Positions 1-10,596 of a stretch of 64,000 nucleotides of DNA are shown here, piece by piece (the stretch's first letter is position 1; each line of letters begins with the position of its first letter). A program made the position numbers and the translations under genes. This DNA comes from Malania oleifera (taxonomy: Eukaryota; Streptophyta; Magnoliopsida; Santalales; Ximeniaceae). The notes under the pieces were generated by a model. The model was given only the letters and a program-made list of their open reading frames with translations, ran no database searches and was not told the DNA's origin. The stretch spans positions 78,972,931 through 79,036,930 of the forward strand of contig NC_080419.1 in NCBI RefSeq assembly GCF_029873635.1. Reading direction: 5' to 3'.

Positions 1-369
1 TTTCCATAAAAAAAAAAATCTGAGTTTTCACTATTTATAGAGCCAGATTCGTCGACGAGACATGTCACCTCGTCGACGACGAGTCCTTTAATAATTTCGC
101 CGATGAACTTTCCCCCTCGTCAATGAATTTCTAACTATCCAAAAACCCTTCTCGGTATCTTCTCGTCGACGAGGTGTGGCTTCGTCGACGAGGTCCCCTT
201 ATGAGCTCGTTGACGAATTCCCTGTGTTCGTCGACAAGGCTCTATGTAAGAATTTCGGGTTATTATCTCCAAAGTGCAATGTCGTCAACGAAGCCTACTG
301 GCTCCTTTTGTTTCTGTTTCCATTTCCTTCCCTCTTCATTATTTAAAAACCATTATTTTTCGGGTCATA
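1..369 (-). repeat. 3' LTR of element A, truncated by the window edge
   Basis: Matches 6781-7121 of the right LTR, including the TATA region, the TCGTCGACGA-rich block and the ATTTAAAAACC run near the end. The terminal GTCGTTACA of the right LTR is degraded to GTCATAA here. The polypyrimidine run directly to the right (about 371-382) is the complement of the polypurine tract. Confidence 0.88.
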
Positions 370-470
370 AAATTCTCCCCTCCTTATAAAATTTTGTCCT
401 CAAAATTTACTATCTGTATCTCCATCTATCATCTCATAAAGGCAAATGGTCTACTTATTTTATTACCTAC

Positions 471-490
471 CCTCACTTATGGCGGAGGAA
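471..490 (-). other. Conserved 3' non-coding motif upstream of the PPT
   Basis: CCTCACTTATGGCGGAGGAA. The identical 20-mer occurs at 15371-15390 (family C remnant), and a one-mismatch copy in reverse orientation lies at about 29952-29971 in element B. In A and B it sits between the chromodomain stop codon and the polypurine tract, always in the same sense relative to its element. Confidence 0.6.
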
Positions 491-633
491 TACCATGATT
501 ACATTATATGTTCAGGGAGATTACATATATAAAACTAAAAACTATCTACTAACCAAATCCATACATGTACCTGCAAAAGAAACTTATCTAACTATTATAC
601 TTTACCTGATTACCTCTATACCTCTTGGAACAA

Positions 634-1686
634 CTACGGGTATTTCTGTCTGATCTGCTCCTCAAGCTCCCAAGAAGCTTCCTCTATGACGTGATTCCTC
701 CACAAAACTTTAACTAATTGTATTTCTTTAGTGTGTAGAGTCTGAATTTTTCTGTCCAAAATCTGTACTGGTACTTCTTCATATGCCAATGAATCCTTAA
801 GCTCTATCTCTGCATAGCTAATGATGTGGGATGGGTTTGGGACGTATTTCCTTAACATAGCAACATGAAACATGTCATGAATTCGAGGCAAAGCTAGCCT
901 ATAGGCAACTGACCCTATTCTCTCCAGTATCTCGAAAAGGCCGATATACCTAAGGCTCAACTTGCCCGTCTTTCCATATCTCATAACTCCTTTCAAAGGA
1001 GCTATCTTAAAAAATTCTCAATCTCCCACATCAAACTTTAGTTCTCGGCGGCGAGTGTCTGTGTAGCTTTTCTGTTGACTTTGTACTGTATTGATTCTTT
1101 CTTTAATTAATCAGACCTTGTCGGACGCCTTTTGTATTATCTCTAGACCCAAAACTCATTTTTCACCTACTTCATCCTAGAAAAGAGGAGAACGACATCT
1201 CCTGCCATACAATGCCTCGTAAGGTGTCATGCCAATGCTAGCCTGATAGCTATTATTGTAAGCAAACTTAACTAACGACATAAACTGAATCCAACTGCCT
1301 CCAAAATCAAGCATACAAGCACGAAGCATATCCTCAAGTTTCTGAATCATCCTTTCAGTTTGACCATATGTCTAGGGATGGAAACCAGTGCTAAAAGCTA
1401 ACTGTGTACCCATAGCCTCCTCAAAACTTTTCCAGAATCGTGAAGTAAACCGAGGATCTCGATTTGAGACTATGGATATCGGTACACCATGGACGCAAAC
1501 TATCTCTTGAACATAAATTTCTACCAGTCTTTCCATGGAGTAACAAACTTTAATCGGAATGAAATGAGCGGTCTTCGTCAAATGATCAACAACCACCCAA
1601 ATTGTATTCAACTCCTGCCGCGCTGGTGGTAATCCCATAACGAAATTCATCGAAATGTGATCCCATTTCCACTCAAGAATAAACAA
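634..1686 (-). pseudogene. Integrase and chromodomain part of pol, element A (broken)
   Basis: Two conceptual reading frames remain. At 1372-1686 is the integrase core, recognised by WDHISM, GLPPA, THFIP-like AHFIPIK and DPRFTSRFW motifs. At 634-996 is the C-terminal region with FHVAMLRKYVP and a chromodomain-like tail ([19 protein letters not shown]) typical of Del/Tekay chromoviruses, where it directs integration into heterochromatin. The piece between (about 997-1371) is interrupted by stops and frameshifts but still reads as integrase. Two catalytic Asp positions read Asn: MNF where the family has MDF, and SNRDPRF where it has SDRDPRF. Both are GAT/GAC to AAT/AAC changes. The protein would be inactive even without the stops. 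Confidence 0.85.
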
Positions 1687-1950
1687 TGGTTATAACTGTC
1701 CTGTTGGTCTCTGGTGCTCAACTTTAACCTGCTGACACGTTAAGCACTGCTGAACAAACTCGGTTATCTCCCTCTTCATTCCACTCCACCAAAAGTACTC
1801 TTACAGATCCTGATACATTTTAGTGCTATCTGGATATACGGTGTATAGGGATCTGTGAGCCTTCTCCATTATAGTTCTTCTGATCTCGGTATCCGCAGGA
1901 ACACATAGCCTAGTACGGAATCATAGGGCTCTGTCATCTGATATGTTGAA

Positions 1951-3106
1951 TTACTCTCCCTGACCATTCCGCACTCTAGCCATCACCTCTGCCAACTCCG
2001 TATCATCACCCTGAGCTGCTTTAATCCTCTCGTATAACGTAGGCTGAACCACTAGACTGGCAATGACTACCTGAGGACTCTTCTCTATTAGCTCTAAACT
2101 GAGCCTCTCCAAATCCATTATAATTGAATGTGGAATCTCCATGGCTGCTAACACTGGACCCACTGATTTTCTGGAGAAGCCATCTACGAAGCGCCGGTAA
2201 TAGCCTGCTAATCCCAGAAAACTCCTAACCTCCTGTACACTGCCTAGTCTTTCCCAATTCACCACTGCCTCTATTTTACTTGGATCAACTGATACACCTA
2301 CTTCAGAGATCACATGGCCGAGAAAAGTAACTTGCCTTAGCCAGAACTCACGTTTCTTTAATTTGGCATACAATTTCCTTTCTCTCAATATCTGCAATAC
2401 TATCCTCAAATAATGCTCGTGCTCTTCAAAACTCCTCAAATAGACTAGTATATCATTAATGAACATAACCACAAACTGATCTAAATATTGATGGAACACT
2501 CGATTCATTAAATCCATAAATATGCTGGTGCATTAGTCAACTCAAACGGCATCACTAAGAATTCGTAATGCCCATACCTGGTACGAAATGCGGTCTTTGA
2601 AATATCCTCTGCTCTAACTTTCACCTGATGGTAATTTTAGAGTAAACCTGGGTCTCCTAGAGCTAATCAAATAAATCATCGATCCTAGGGAGAGGATATT
2701 TATTCTTGTCTATCAGTTTATTTATCTCCCTATAATCGATGCACAACCTCATGGTTCCATCATTCTTTTTCACAAACAGAACTGGCGCTCCCCAGGGCGA
2801 CACACTAGACCTGATAAAACCTTTGTCCAACAATTCCTGTAGCTAATATTTTAATTCTCTCAACTCAACTGGAGCCATACGGTATGGTGCTTTAGATATC
2901 GGCGCAAATCCCGAAAACAGGTCTATAGTAAACTCAATCTCATGATCAGGTGGCAAACTAGGTAATTCTTCTGGAAATATGTTAGGAAACTCTCTCACTA
3001 CTGGTATGTCAGCTTGTCTCAATTCTTCTTTTGGCAAATCTTTTATGTATGCGACATACCCCCGGCAACCACCTTGTAGCAGTCTCCTCACCTGAATAGC
3101 CAACAC
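1951..3106 (-). pseudogene. Reverse transcriptase part of pol with RNase H deleted, element A
   Basis: 2843-3106 carries the region before RT and its start (PYRMAPVELREL). 1951-2517 carries the RT palm and thumb ([46 protein letters not shown]). The catalytic motif reads FINDILVY instead of FIDDILVY, so the first Asp is lost. Directly after [11 protein letters not shown] the frame jumps into the linker before integrase ([15 protein letters not shown]). In element B the same two landmarks are about 670 bases apart, here about 155, so roughly 515 bases covering RNase H are gone. The bases between 2518 and 2842 still read as RT with stops. Confidence 0.87.
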
Positions 3107-3249
3107 CAGCTATGGCGAGGCACGCACGCGTGAACCCACAAATCTAAATTCTGGCTCACCTGGGGTCTGAAAATTACTTCTTTCTGATGGCAATCAATGT
3201 TAGCGTGATAAATAGCTAACCAATTCATGCCCAGCATCACATCAAATCC

Positions 3250-3552
3250 CTACATATCCAGAACCACAAGATCAGCTAATAGCACTCTCTCCTGAATATT
3301 TACTAGAAAATTCCAAAGTACCCTCTTGCATCTAACCACAGATCCCATTGGCGTACCCATAGACAGTTCTATATCTAATGGTTGTGTCTCTATTCTAACT
3401 ATTTTCACATACCTTGCTGATATAAAAGAGTGGGTGGCACCTGTATCAAACAAAACAATCATTTTATATGGTAAAGCAGTAAGAGTACCTGTGACCACGT
3501 CTCCATCCATCTCAGCCTCTCTCGGTGTCAACGCGTAGAACCTTATCGGCAC
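3250..3552 (-). pseudogene. Retropepsin-like protease remnant, element A
   Basis: The frame carries VLFDTGATHSFISARYV, the aspartic-protease active site of plant Ty3/gypsy elements with the catalytic Asp intact, followed by PLDIELSMGTPMGSV. Such proteases cleave the Gag-Pol polyprotein inside the virus-like particle. Here it is an isolated ORF cut off by stops from gag (upstream on the minus strand) and RT (downstream). Element B has the corresponding Asp mutated, so neither element retains a full set of working active sites. Confidence 0.85.
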
Positions 3553-4581
3553 AGTGTTCCTCTGCTAACCACCGCGGGGCACCTGATATCCACCTCGAAA
3601 TAGTCTGGGAGCCTATGCATAATTGGATGGCACCTGACACGATCGATCCATATGAACAGGCCTCCTGCATCAACAACAAATATTTTCCCCCAGTCGGCAC
3701 TCACCAGGATGTCTTCGCCCGCATCTAGAACAAAAGGCAGGAAGCTGTCTGCCTTAAAATCCTCCGTGCTCTACCATCTATCTCTAGCGTCCACCAAATC
3801 TACCGCCTCTCCAAGGGCCTCGACTAGGACCTGCCTAATAACTTGAGGGCGCAGTCCTCTTCCTCTGACTCTGTGCCTCCGTTTCTCTGGGCAAACTTTC
3901 CTCTACTATAATAGCCTTGACAACCAACTCTGAGAAGTCCTGGATCCTCAGTACTGCCACCTGCCTGTAAATATCAGGCCTCAAGTTCCTCTCAAACATT
4001 CCAGCCTTCTTTGCTTTGTCTAGGACAATATAGGGGCAGAAACGCGATAGCTCGATAAATCACGTGACATACTGCTGGACAGTCAATGACCTCTAGGACA
4101 GACTCAAAAACTCCTGTACTCGAGCATCTCTGACTAAAGCAAGATAATATCTATCAAAGAACATGTCCCTGAATCGGGCCCAAGTCATCGGCACTAGTAT
4201 CACCCTCTGCTCCTCCAACAGTCTGGTGGCTGACCACCATCTCTCAGCCTCCCCTGCCAGCTTATATGTAGCATATAAGACCCTCTGCTCATCGGTACAG
4301 TGAAGTACTGTTAGAATCTTCTCCATCTCTTGTATCCAATTCTCAGCAACTGTAGGATCAGTCGTTCCAGAAAAGGCCGGCGGATTCATCTTCATGAATT
4401 TTTCTACGGTACATCCCTGAACTAGAGATGGACCTCCCTGCTCTCTAGAGCTCCGTGCTATCTCAGCCATAACTTTCTGAGCCACACTACATAGAACAAC
4501 ATCGAAATTTCCACCTCCTGCGCCAGAAGGTCCAGCTCCATTATCCCCACTGGCGTGAGCGCTATTGCCTCCTGGGTCCAT
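3553..4581 (-). pseudogene. Gag remnant, element A
   Basis: An ATG at 4581 opens a 162-codon frame with a Gly/Ser/Ala-rich start, then [25 protein letters not shown] and [17 protein letters not shown], the classic capsid-type gag of Del/Tekay elements. It forms the particle shell around element RNA. The frame stops at 4093. Degenerate sequence continues through a nucleocapsid zone at about 3610-3730, where CCHC-like Cys and His residues can still be read across stops (GHMDRSC). The ATG lies about 310 bases inside the PBS, a normal leader length. Homologous gag starts occur at 25344 (element B) and 54666 (element C2). Confidence 0.85.
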
Positions 4582-4893
4582 CCTATAAACATATAGAACA
4601 CTGTTTTCAGAATCCTATTTCCCACACAGATCTAGCTTATTTCGTTTAACTAAAACCTCAAATTCATTATTAACTTTTCCCCTTGATCATATCCCACAAT
4701 CCAATCCTACAACCTAAACACATGATTCGTCGACAGTTTACTATGATTTTCCTAGAATCGTCACCCCAGGAAAAACACAGAAACAATCATGAAATCTCAT
4801 ATCCAGATCACAGAACAAAATCTCAAATCTTTTTCCTATATTCTAGTATTGTTTTCCGCTGCACTCTAGAGTCTACAAAACCTAGCAACCTAG

Positions 4894-4905
4894 GCTCTGA
4901 TACCA
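4894..4905 (-). other. Primer-binding site, initiator tRNA-Met, element A
   Basis: The minus strand reads TGGTATCAGAGC, complementary to the 3' end of plant initiator tRNA-Met, three bases inside the LTR end at 4909. Confidence 0.85.
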
Positions 4906-4908
4906 AAA

Positions 4909-5042
4909 TGTAACATCCTTAAAATTCTCACCATTTTTTTTAATAATAAATTACTTCAATATCTGAATATAATGGGCACCCCTAAGTAGCAGAAAACATA
5001 AATCACATAACCACATATACATACACATATATATAACCACAT

Positions 5043-5073
<31 letters not shown>

Positions 5074-5338
5074 GATACAATACCAGAATTCAGTATTTGC
5101 AATCATAGCTACATAATACATCTCTCTCTCTTCAATGTCAACTACCCCAAAAAAATACAAAACCCTACACAAAAAGTTACCCTATAATTAGGGTAACCAA
5201 GTGATCTCTATCCGCGAGCCTAATCTGCTCTCCTAACTGGCTCACCTGAAAAATGTTAAATTAATGAGGTGAGTTGACGCTCAGTAAGTGGAAATATGCT
5301 ATTACTAGTGTGTGGCGACCGAGTCGTAAAACTATAAC

Positions 5339-5384
<46 letters not shown>

Positions 5385-6124
5385 CTGCATGATTTTGCAA
5401 TTCAATACGTGTATAGTAGCTTAAAACATTTATATCATCTAAACTTTCTATCATTCATACTATTGTATCATACTATATACAAAAAAAGTTGTAAAACTGT
5501 ATACATATAAATAACTGTGCTCTTTCCCTGGAACTCTGTATGTCATGATTTGACCCCTTATGACAGGGTTGTGCGGCTCGTAGGCGGGACTTAACCTGTT
5601 GGCCCTCCAGGTAAGTCACTATACTCTACACTACTCCATCCCAGCCAAACTGCATACACTCCTAAGCTTGAGACTGGCTGCTACCTCGTCAAACCGGCCC
5701 CCTCCACCCAGCAAACTAGGGAGTTACATACTCGCCAAGCACGATCGACGGTACCCACACACTATCTGAGATATGTGGTTGCACTCTATCTGTATCTAGC
5801 AACAGTATTGTGCTTTGTATTCTATATATGTACTGTATCTGTCTGTAATCTTTCCACAGGGATCTGATACTTTATATATATACATGCTATACTCTTTATA
5901 CTGTTTTCTTTATATTTCCAAAATAACCATAACACTATATTATTGTACTATAGATACTGTAATATCTGTAGTATCTTGATGCTATAACTGTGTAATCTGT
6001 CTGTACTTTCTTTCTATATAATTTTTCTGTACTTCCTTTCTATATAATTTAAGTGTTATGGCATTTAGGAAAACATAACTTTCTATATACACTATATATA
6101 TTGTTTTGAATAAATATCTGTATA

Positions 6125-6169
<45 letters not shown>

Positions 6170-7128
6170 CTGTCTATGTAATCATCTGAAATAAACTGTA
6201 CATGTATACAAATTTTGTCTGTATAAAATCTGCAATTATCTAACTATATTTGTATAACTTGAAATACTAAAAAACTACATAAAACTCCATATTAATATCA
6301 TATACTCAGGCAGCACATACTTTAAAAATTCATATCCTATATAATATTTGGTATACATGCTTACATATATAAAATTTCTGATAACGTAAGTAAATCTCCT
6401 AGCATAACATATTTCCCTTACCTTATCTCTGAAAAGTCCCTACTATACTTTAGTCCTATACCCGCAGGGTTCTCCACTCAACACCCTGAAAACCACATCC
6501 CCCAGAACAAAACATCAGTATTTCTTTGTGTATTGTATTTCTTATAACTAAGGGAAAGATAAATACCAAATAAAATGTCTTACCCTGAGATTGGGACGAA
6601 ATCCAAACCAACTCCACCAATGATCAGCTCCAGCAGACTTATAAAGAACTTCTTCATGAGTGTCGTGATGGCTTCAGATCGTCGATTTGGAATAAAATGG
6701 ACTTGGAATCAAAGAGAGAAGGGGAGAGGGGCGTAGAGAGAGAAAAAGGAGATTGCTTGCGCAAGTTTTTCAACAAAAATCTAGGTTTTCACTATTTATA
6801 GAGCCGGATTCGTCGACAAGACACGTCACCTCGTCAACGAGTCCTTTAATAATTCTGTCGACGAACTTTCCCCCTTGTCGATGAATTTCAGACTATCCAA
6901 AAACCCTTCTCGGTATCTTCTTATCGATGAGGCGTGGCTTCGTCGTCGAGGTCCCTTTATGAGCTCGTCAATGAATTCCCTGTGTTCGTCGATGAGGTTC
7001 TTTGTAAGAATTTTGGGTTATTATCTCCAAAGTGCAATGTTGTGGATGAACGCTTGCCTCCTTCTGTTTCTGTTTCCATTTCCCTCCCTCTTCATTATTT
7101 AAAAACCATTATTTTTCGGGTCGTTACA
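4909..7128 (-). repeat. 5' LTR of element A (family A, 2220 bp)
   Basis: Plus strand starts TGTAACATCC and ends GGGTCGTTACA, so the termini form a short inverted repeat (TGTAAC/GTTACA). Read on the minus strand it holds, in order, a TCGTCGACGA-type palindrome block (about 7003-6808), a TATA box (CTATAAATAG, 6800-6791), a splice-donor-like CAGGGTAAGACA (GT at 6583-6582), (TA)n runs, a shared stem-loop motif (5290-5266) and ACATTTTTCAGGTGAG (AG at 5247-5246). A second family A copy is the solo LTR at 10529-12715. Confidence 0.93.
5342..5382. repeat. (AT)n microsatellite in LTR A
   Basis: About 20 uninterrupted AT dinucleotides. A second run lies at about 6129-6169 in the same LTR. They create spurious ORFs rich in Tyr and Ile. 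Confidence 0.95.
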
Positions 7129-7722
7129 AGCACCCCCTACACACCCGTTCTACAAACGGTACCTAATTAATTATGAATTATCCCTAAATTGAATGTAATG
7201 GTCTTTAATTAACTCCTTAAAAATAAATAAATAAACAAAAGTTTGAAATGAAAATGAAAATCATAATGTGACTTAGTAATGTCTAATAAGACCTTCAAAG
7301 GAGGGGATCAAGTTAGATAAACCCCCCTCATAACTAATATATGTGACGTCTGAAGTACCTCTTTACCCTTTATTAAATCATTGGAAGGTACACACACAAA
7401 AATTAAATAAAGCATCAAATTTGAACAAAAAAAAGGGTTTTAAAACATTCCCATAATTTTTTTCAAAATTTTATATAAATTTTCAAAAAAAAATTCAACA
7501 TTTTTCTAAAATTTTCTAGATTTTTAAGGACTTTTCCTCATTCCTTTCATATTTTTATTTTTCCCCTCAAATACACGACTCTAGTTGTACCACATGTCAA
7601 CATACAAATAGTGAGATGTGTACCACTATCTCCCATATAAAAATCCATTTTTCCCTTTCCACGTTCTTTTCCCCCTTTTCTTTTCTCTCTCTTCTTTCTT
7701 GCTTTCTTCTTCTTCTTCTTCT

Positions 7723-7786
<64 letters not shown>

Positions 7787-8223
7787 GAACCTCACTCCTT
7801 CTGTCTGATGTCTCTTGTTCTATTCTTCTTTTCTCTTTTCTATTCTCTTGCAGAACCTCACTTCTTTTCTTTGATTTTTCTTCTTTTGTTTCTTTTTATC
7901 TTTTCTTCTTTTTCTCTTTTCTATTCTTTCGCAGAACCTCACTTCTTCTCTCTAATTTCCCTTTCTTCTTCTTCTTCTTCTTCTTCTTCTTCTTCTTCTT
8001 CTTCTTCTTCTTCTTCTTCTTCTTCTTCTCTTCTTCTTCTTCTTTTTCTTCTTCTCTGTTCTTTCTCTCTTTTCTAGTCTCTTGCAGAACCTCTCTCTCA
8101 CTCTTTCTCTCTAATTTCTCTTCTTCTATTTCTTTTTCTTTCTCTATCTTCTTCTTCTCTGTGGATCTCTTTGTTTCTCCTCTCTGCTCACTTGTTCTCT
8201 CGCAAAATCTCTCTCTCACTATT
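7129..8223. mobile_element. LTR F1, fragment 1 of 5
   Basis: Homologous to the start of F2: GCACCCCCTACACACCCG here corresponds to the similar run at 36887-36903, followed by matching AATTATGAATTATCC and TTAATTAACTCCTTAA strings. The fragment ends in a strongly pyrimidine-rich tract (about 7640-8220). It contains no gene; ORFs made only of Ser, Leu and Phe on one strand, or of Arg, Glu and Lys on the other, are products of that tract. The lineage of F is uncertain. The AGATATTAGCACCCC string recalls Tat/Ogre-type gypsy LTRs from memory. Confidence 0.7.
7705..8056. repeat. (CTT)n / (CT)n microsatellite cluster
   Basis: (CTT)n at about 7705-7728, (CT)n at 7728-7783 and a long (TTC)n at about 7964-8056. 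GCAGAACCTC-like strings recur between them at about 7784, 7850, 7931 and 8082, suggesting an older tandem repeat in which the microsatellites expanded. Confidence 0.9.
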
Positions 8224-10260
8224 TGTAATGACCTGCCTAATTTACCTTATTAACTTTTTTTCATATTTAGTATAACAATAATTCTGAAATCATGTTCAAC
8301 TGAATAGCATAATCAACCTGGAACCATGGGTATCAGGGATATACCCAAAATACCATTCTGAAACCTATGCAACAGGAAACGTAATCACATACATATCATC
8401 CAGCCAACCACAATACCAGAATTCTACTAAACCTATTATATATACAATCATCCACCAAAAAGGTCAAATATACCATAGGGTCATAACCCAAAAATAAACT
8501 TGACCCTAACTCAACAACTCACCCTTCAGACAGGGTAGCCCCACCGGTCTCTACTATCGCGGAGCTCTGCCTGCTCCTCTACCTGGGTTTCCTAAAATGT
8601 TTATATAGCTAGGGTGAGACACCTCTCAATAAGGGAAATAAAATAATATCATTGTGTGGCAACATGAGTAATCTAGTGTTTTACATATAACAGTATAATA
8701 ATCATTTTTGATAAAACTGTCTGTAACATATCTGAAAAACACATAATTTTTCATCACATGGTATAATATACTAAATTTCTATACATATAAAACACCCTAG
8801 ATGGATAGCTGACTAGTGTCATGTCTTATTCCCACATGATTGGGTTGTGCAGCCCGAAGGTGAGACCTAGCAATGGCTGGCCAACTACGCTAAATCAACA
8901 TAAGTCTATAAGTATGATGGGTCTGCCCCTCCTAGTACGGACACCAAAGGGACACCTGCACTACCATAAAACCACATCGATTGCCGATCTCCCACTGCCC
9001 CTTATAGCAAGCGGTAGCACTAACATACACATGATCGTGATCATATAGCTATGGTATCGTGCTTCGTGAAAGCCTAAACCAAACCAGCCAAGTTCTAATA
9101 ACATATAATATATTTCCAAATAATGATACATGGCTATTTCATAATAATATATGTCATGTTAATATTTTCATAAAACTTTGCATAACATATCATATAAAAT
9201 TTACGGCCCTTATGCCGGCATAGCATATTATAAAAACCCTCGGCCCTTACTCCGGCATATTATAGAAAATCCTCGACCTTTATGCCCGTATATCATATAA
9301 AATCCTCAGTTTACAGATCCCTGTAGCATTTTATTATTTCCTTGAAAGCAATAATAACATACTTACTTTGTAAACATAATATTTCATCATCATAATTTTC
9401 ATGGTAAATAATACTCATGCCACACAAAAGGGGTAGTATTCATCACATAAAATATGTTCTATAGTCATATTTCTGATATTATACATGAAAACCATATTTC
9501 TGATCAAAAACATTATTTTCAATATAATCCTACAATATACATATTTATCTGAAATTAAATGATGTAAAATAGTAAATGCATTTCCTAAAAACCTGACTTA
9601 GTTTATCCCTTTACTTGGCCTACTAAGAAGCCCACAGAACCCCTGATTCTTACACATGCAATGTTCCCAGCACAACATCCTAAAATTAACATGTTTCCCA
9701 ACAAAACTTCAGTATTTTCTTTCCTAACATATTCTCCTCAGTCCAGAAACACCAAATACCCAATAATACTGAAATTAACTAACTTAACCAAATCTTGGGA
9801 TGGTTCCAAAGTTAGCTTAATCAACGATCCACTCTAGGAGATATGAAGAGAATCTTCCCAAGAGTAGCGTGGTGGCTTTGGATCATCGAACCGGCAAAAA
9901 CCCGAGCCAGAAACTTAGAAAGAAGGTACAGGGGACGAAAATCTAGAGAGAGAAAGGCCTGTATGTGAGTTTTTGGCTGAAATCTGATTTTGGCACACTT
10001 ATACACTGGCCTTCGTCGACGAGACACGTCACTTTGTCAATAATGTCAAGAAGGGGGTTCGTCGACGAACTCATAACCTTCATTGACAAATTTCAGGCCC
10101 TAAAATAGCCCTCTTGGTAATTCCTTATCGACAAGACACATGTCCCTGCCGACGATCCCAATAAGCCACTTCGTCGACGAACGCTTATTGTGACCTCTTT
10201 ACAATTCCCTTTTCTCCCTCTTTTATTATTTTAAATACCATAATTCTTCGAGTCTCTACA
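8224..10260 (-). mobile_element. Solo LTR, family E (2037 bp), perfect TSD
   Basis: Starts TGTAATGACC and ends CGAGTCTCTACA, flanked by CTATT at 8219-8223 and CTATT at 10261-10265. No internal gypsy sequence is present, so it is a solo LTR left by LTR-LTR recombination. It is homologous to E' (23061-25110): shared strings include GGTGAGACACCTCTCAATAA and AATGGCTGGCC. Orientation is minus: its palindrome block (10012-10185) is near the right end and its stem-loop motif (8611-8634) near the left, as in family A. Confidence 0.92.
9200..9310 (-). repeat. Short tandem repeats in LTR E
   Basis: Three imperfect units of about 45-50 bp, each carrying a CGGCCCTTATGCCGGCATA-like core. The same kind of repeat is at 23955-24060 in E' (CGGCCTCGTGCCGAA). 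Confidence 0.75.
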
Positions 10261-10528
10261 CTATTTCTCTTCTTCTTCTTCTTCTTCTTCTTTTCCTTCT
10301 TGCATATCTCACTATTTTCTCCTTATTGTTTTGTAAGTCTTGAAGGAGAAAGGATGAACGAGAGGCTTCAAGTTTTCCTTGCCCCAGAATCTAAACTTGA
10401 ATCCAATTTTTTTTTTTTTTTAGACAAGTTTCTCCATTCTTGTCTTTTTCTTCGTTTTATGGTTTTGCTCAAATTTTCTTAGGAAAATTTATCTAAAATT
10501 TATCGTTAAACAAATAGCCAGTCAATTG
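10261..10528. mobile_element. LTR F1, fragment 2 of 5
   Basis: Lies between solo LTRs E and A'. It continues F1: TTTTGTAAGTCTTGAAGGAGAAAGG matches TTTTGTAGGTCTTAAAAGAAAGG near 38198 in F2, followed by similar AAGCTTGG/AACTTGAATCC and AGACAAG strings. No gene seen. Confidence 0.7.
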
Positions 10529-10552
10529 TGTAACATCCTCACTATTCTTACC

Positions 10553-10596
<44 letters not shown>

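Larger units (their letters stand above)
1..7128 (-). mobile_element. Ty3/gypsy LTR retrotransposon A (Del/Tekay-type), left end outside window
   Basis: Minus-strand element. Seen: an LTR fragment at 1-369, then 3' non-coding DNA, pol remnants, gag, a PBS (TGGTATCAGAGC on the minus strand, 4894-4905) and a complete 5' LTR at 4909-7128. The two LTRs align well around the TATA box and at the terminus. Gene order gag-PR-RT-IN-chromodomain is the Ty3/gypsy order, and the chromodomain-like C terminus plus iMet PBS fit the chromovirus Del/Tekay lineage. The element is dead: frames are broken, RNase H is missing and several catalytic Asp codons are changed. It is inserted in LTR F1 just before the point matching 36885 in copy F2. 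Its TSD partner lies outside the window. Confidence 0.92.

Noticed and set aside
174..498. Small ORFs near LTR palindrome blocks that look similar from copy to copy (also at 6875-7170, 12157-12594, 21098-21451, 30169-30537)
   Set aside because: The similarity is that of the LTR DNA itself. The frames contain no protein motif, stop at random, and lie in U3/leader sequence.
5341..6170. (TA)n runs considered as replication origins or matrix attachment sites
   Set aside because: Simple dinucleotide microsatellites, common in these LTRs. Nothing else supports such a role.
7547..8253. Long ORFs rich in Arg-Glu or Ser-Leu-Phe on both strands
   Set aside because: They are translations of CT/GA and CTT microsatellites in LTR F1. 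No domain, and open on both strands as such repeats always are.
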